DNA from: Phallusia fumigata
Lineage: Eukaryota > Chordata > Ascidiacea > Phlebobranchia > Ascidiidae
Reading direction: 5' to 3'
Assembly: GCA_008931825.1 (NCBI GenBank)
Contig: QXVZ01034218.1
Span: 1 to 22,341, forward strand
DNA length: 22,341 nucleotides
Of this stretch, positions 18,210-22,341 are shown piece after piece; positions within the stretch are counted from its first letter, which is position 1, and the number at the start of each line of letters is the position of its first letter. A program made the position numbers and the translations under genes. Below the pieces are notes generated by a model. That model had not been told where the DNA came from. It was given only the letters and a program-made list of their open reading frames with translations, and made no database searches.

Positions 18210-18831
18210 CAATCTCCAAATAAGTGAATTTTTAATAGACTGTAAAATGGTCATTGTGGTTGTTAACAGAATTTGTTGTGTTTGGACCTAATCCCCCAGC
18301 AGTTTACCGCTGATAGGTCAAATCCTAAGAAGATACGTTAAATCAGACTGTATAAATCATCATTATGTGTTAGCGGGGACCATCAAAAACAATCATGCAA
18401 CAAAAAGTAATTGTACACTTGTAAGATATAGTGTAAAACAATGAAATGTCGAATCTGCCAATTTTTGAGAAAAAAATTTACAAAAATTTTACTTTATTGT
18501 TGCATTGTTTTGTTTAAATATTATACGATGCAAGACATGTCGCACAGATGTCAAATTTACTCACTCAACAGGTCTTTTTGGTAACTCTTTTTGCGCAAGA
18601 CAACAAAGAAGAGATACATACATAGCACAATATAAAGCATACTAATTATTGTAAACCTAAAACTGACCAAATCCAACTTGTCACCTAGTGGTAATATGGA
18701 AAGATTGTTATTTTACTTGTCAAGAAACAAATACATTTTTTTCTGAACAATTAATGCCTTGTCGCTTGTGTAGGGTCATAAAATTATATTTGTCCAGTGG
18801 TTTGTTAAAATAGCAAAACTTTCATCCATAG
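18210..18831. other. Intergenic or intron; nothing recognised
   Basis: AT-rich sequence with no exon-like frame. If the linker exon 17295-17347 is used, this is intron. Otherwise it separates genes C and D. Confidence 0.4.
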
Positions 18832-21800
18832 ACTTTAACTGACTCCTCTGGCTATGGTTCGTGGCGTTCATCTCAATCTGACATCCGCACCTGTTTAAGT
18901 GAGGAGTCTTTGATTTCATACCCTCGAGATGATTTTCCTACATCTGGAAGACAAAGTCCCGACACCCACGTTTGTCAAATATTTATTTTTTTTAATTTGC
19001 TAAAAACTCATGAATCCATTATTAACTTTCGCCAACTACTAACAAACAGAAATACGATTTTATCGACACGACCTCCCAAACTGTTGGTACAAATGGAGGA
19101 ACGTTAACAGTTTGTGGTTGTCTGGTAAAGATTCCTGAAGGTGCTTGTGATAGAGAGGTGGAAATTTCAATCACTTCTTACTATGGATATGGAAATTTTA
19201 CGGTAACAAAATAATTGCATGCGTTTTTCTGAACGGCATTGGTAGCTTTTGTTGAAAGAAATTTTGCAAAAAACTCGTTTTTAAAAGCAAAACAATTTTT
19301 TTTTAAATGCATTTTATATTGTATTACTGCTAATAAGTAATGTTTTTTTCTTTTGAAAGATGCCAGTCGCTGACACAGGGAATGATTTCGTCAGCCGACT
19401 CACTCCAATGTTAAAATGTGAACCAGAAGGCTTCGAATTTAAAAAGCCCATAGAAATCACACTACCCACCTGTTATCGAAATGTCAAAAAATATCCTGTT
19501 TTTGTCACAGTAAGTTGATCGCTTTGTACAACAGGGAAATCCAATTAAAACCCTTTTGTCTCTATTGAATGGTAAAGTTAAATACAATAGAGAAAGTTTG
19601 CAATTCTTTCGACCCAGCTTCATCTTTTGTGTCGGTGTATTGGACTGGCTTGGTTAATATACGATGGTTGCCAAAAATGTTCGCGTTTNTCGAATTTAAA
19701 AAGCCCATAGAAATCACACTACCCACCTGTTATCGAAATGTCGAAAAATATCCTGTTTTTGTCACAGTAAGTTGATCGCTTTGTACAACAGGGAAATCCA
19801 ATTAAAACCCTTTTGTCTCTATTGAATGGTAAAGTTAAATACAATAGAGAAAGTTTGCAATTCTTTCGACCCAGCTTCATCTTTTGTGTCGGTGTATTGG
19901 ACTGGCTTGGTTAATATACGATGGTTGCCAAAAATGTTCGCGTTTTTGACTTTATCCTGTGATTAAACCCAACCGAAAAGATTGGTTTTCTTCTTTATTG
20001 GTTTGGTACTTTGTTGCAAGTGCGTTGGAAGTCATCAGTTGGATAGAATTAGAAACATAATTAGTTGTAAAAGAAAGTGTTTTTGATGCTACAAAACTTG
20101 TTTTGAAAGTGAACTGTTTTTTTTTCCCAAAAAGGCTCGCCAAAAAATAAACAGAGAATGGATAGTCATAGACCAACCGATGATGGATTCCACAACTAAT
20201 TCCTTTACTTTCAAGACGTTTGGCTTTTACCCGTAAGTAACTTGTGTGATTTAATGAAACAAGCCGTTTCAATTCATTACTCTTTTCAGGGTCGACGTTG
20301 TGGTCAATGACGAAGCTTTATTTCATAAAATTGAAAAAGAGAAACATCTAAAAGTTACTGTGACTGATGCAAGAAACACAAAATATAAATTTTTGGTGGC
20401 AGTCTCAGACAACCTTTGCTCTGCGTTACAACCAAGTTCCGATAAAGTTCTTTGCGAAAACAAGTTTTTGTTAAGGTAAGTGGATTGAGTATCTTGGTAC
20501 AAAAGCCCTTGCAGATAGATATTCGGCTCCTTTTCAAAGAAAATACAAACAAAACATTCAGTGATTAAAAATTTTACCAAAGCAAGATGACCATTGGAAA
20601 ACTTTTCATATGGCAAAACTATGTAAACACGATACGATTTGCCCCATGACCAATTATATTGTTATTTGTTTTATAATCACTGTGAAACTGGTGTGTTTTT
20701 GTATTTGGCTTCTCTCATTTAAGAATTTGTTAACTAACATTCGCAGACAAAAGGATGTTGGTCTTTCGATAAAAGGGCCGCGTTTTGATACAATCAACCC
20801 TGAAGAATTCAAACTGACGGATCTATGGGGAAAAGCCAGAGTTGAAAAAATGTTCAACATAAAGATAGAAAGAGATGGGACTAACCACGAGTTTCAGATT
20901 CCCGCAAATTCGATTTTGGGTAAAGAAATTTCACTCACGAAACTTCTCGTAAAGAGACAAAACCCACGTGGTAAGTACCAAAAAAACGAATTTTTTAAGG
21001 GTAAATCCCTGATATTTGTGTATTGTGTGTATTTACGAGAAACTCGCAACGTTTACTACGTATGACCCGATCAGTTATTTATAAACTTAGTTCGATGGAG
21101 CTCTTTGAGGTTTGAGAGTTGGGGGTTTGACAGAGGTCGGGAAACACACGCTCTGTGCATGTGTTTTTAAGCATTTGAAGATACCTTTTGCTTAAGGCAA
21201 ATAATATCCAAAATTATCCACATCGCTACGANGTGTGTTTTTGTATTTGGCTTCTCTCATTTAAGAATTTGTTAACTAACATTCGCAGACAAAAGGATGT
21301 TGGTCTTTCGATAAAAGGGCCGCGTTTTGATACAATCAACCCTGAAGAATTCAAACTGACGGATCTATGGGGAAAAGCCAGAGTTGAAAAAATGTTCAAC
21401 ATAAAGATAGAAAGAGATGGGACTAACCACGAGTTTCAGATTCCCGCAAATTCGATTTTGGGTAAAGAAATTTCACTCACGAAACTTCTCGTAAAGAGAC
21501 AAAACCCACGTGGTAAGTACCAAAAAAACGAATTTTTTAAGGGTAAATCCCTGATATTTGTGTATTGTGTGTATTTACGAGAAACTCGCAACGTTTACTA
21601 CGTATGACCCGATCAGTTATTTATAAACTTAGTTCGATGGAGCTCTTTGAGGTTTGAGAGTTGGGGGTTTGACAGAGGTCGGGAAACACACGCTCTGTGC
21701 ATGTGTTTTTAAGCATTTGAAGATACCTTTTGCTTAAGGCAAATAATATCCAAAATTATCCACATCGCTACGATATGCATTCCCAACCAAGTACAAGCTA

Positions 21801-22068
21801 CCTTAATAATAACCAACCATTTCGACAAAAGTCTCTTTATATTAGGAGGTCCGCTGCAACATGAAAAAATTACCGACACATTATTTTTTTGGTCGGAAAA
21901 ATCGGAAAACGGCCATGGCAACAGAACAAAAGACAAAATTTTACCACACATTTGCCTTGTGCATTTATTTAACAAAATGGAATGTTATATCTTTTTAAGT
22001 TTTAACATTTTGTAGACGACTCTTTGCTGCAAAGAGCAGGGGAGAAAAGATTACATAAGAAAGAGCAG
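18832..22068 (+). CDS. Gene D: ZU5-UPA protein, incomplete at the 3' end (spliced)
   Basis: Exons: 18832-18969 (46 codons, phase 0 both ends, Ser-rich, SGYGSWRSSQSDIRTC), 19050-19202, 19360-19509, 20135-20232, 20290-20475, 20747-20970 and linker 22016-22068. The ZU5 exon 19050-19202 is 51 codons and nearly identical to 1007-1159 of gene A, with VCGCLVKIPEGACD. The UPA-like part has KEKHLKVTVTDARN, LTDLWGKARVEKM and HEFQIPANSILGK. The linker (DDSLLQRAGEKRLHKKEQ) exits in phase 0, so another ZU5 module is expected beyond the window. Partial second copies of exons at 19690-19766 and 21289-21512 follow Ns and look like repeated contig ends, not extra exons. No start codon is placed: 18832 may be an internal exon continuing from 17295-17347. 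Confidence 0.7.
19433..19688. repeat. 256-bp duplicated contig end, copy 1
   Basis: Identical to 19690-19945 except one base (TGTCAAAAAATA versus TGTCGAAAAATA), and abutting the N at 19689. This is best read as an unmerged overlap. Confidence 0.85.
19690..19945. repeat. 256-bp duplicated contig end, copy 2
   Basis: Counterpart of 19433-19688, starting mid-exon directly after the N. Confidence 0.85.
20691..21231. repeat. 541-bp duplicated contig end, copy 1
   Basis: By eye an exact match to 21233-21773, ending at the N at 21232. It contains exon 20747-20970. Confidence 0.9.
21233..21773. repeat. 541-bp duplicated contig end, copy 2
   Basis: Counterpart of 20691-21231, starting at the first base after the N. 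The exon copy at 21289-21512 should not be counted twice. Confidence 0.9.
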
Positions 22069-22341
22069 GTATTCACTTTTTCAAAGATGTCATTTCGCTC
22101 AACTTTATAGCTTTACCTGCACAATAAAAAGTATTTTAGACCATGAAATAATGAGTTTCGGATCGAAAGATTCAAACCCCATTCTTTTCACAACTTAAAA
22201 GGATGTCACACCGATAACCTGTTAACGAACATTTTTTCTGCCTAGTTTCATAACTTACCCATCAAAAGCAGACAAACCAAATCATTTTAACAATAAGATT
22301 TAAACTATATTGGTTTGTAACTATCCTAGAAAATGTTATTT

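Noticed and set aside
21188..21607. Open frame crossing the N at 21232 as a separate gene
   Set aside because: It is the repeated contig end containing exon 20747-20970 a second time; the run into upstream sequence is through an intron.

Overview
The window looks like nuclear DNA from an invertebrate animal. It is AT-rich, coding sequence is split into short exons (41-289 nt) with GT...AG introns of roughly 60-730 nt, and there are degenerate repeats and tRNA-derived fragments between genes. The content fits a tunicate such as Ciona: tandem ZU5-UPA exon cassettes, a delta-tubulin gene, a possible trans-splicing outron, and contig joins that look like unmerged haplotypes. The species is an inference, not proven. 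Single N bases at 2744, 11950, 14922, 15505, 19689 and 21232 mark contig joins.

Layout. 1-642: a 32-bp-period minisatellite, then the upstream region of gene A. 643-6257 (+): gene A, a multi-exon ZU5-UPA gene with three module-sized exon sets; the first two flank an N and may be one module assembled twice. 6258-7797: mostly non-coding, with one alternative 3' exon candidate and one well-bounded unrecognised exon. 7798-9808 (+): the C-terminal half of a delta-tubulin gene (TUBD1-like), with a 66-bp in-frame duplication in its last exon and a possible hAT-like MITE in its last intron. 10278-13662: two about 1.7-kb near-copies of a non-coding segment either side of an N. 13763-14705: tRNA-derived repeats. 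15558-18081 (+): gene C, one ZU5-UPA module ending in either of two exons that encode a hydrophobic helix, with polyadenylation signals just after. 18832-22068 (+): gene D, another ZU5-UPA module closely related to gene A and running off the right edge; parts of it are printed twice at the Ns.

How it fits together. Genes A, C and D are one locally duplicated family. Every module has the same six core exons, with phases 0-0, 0-0, 0-2, 2-2, 2-1 and then a 1-0 linker exon. A whole module can therefore be added or lost without breaking the frame. ZU5-UPA pairs are known from UNC5 receptors, PIDD and ankyrins, but no death domain, ankyrin repeat or netrin-receptor ectodomain is visible here. The main caution is that several apparent duplications coincide with contig joins and may be allelic or overlap artefacts.
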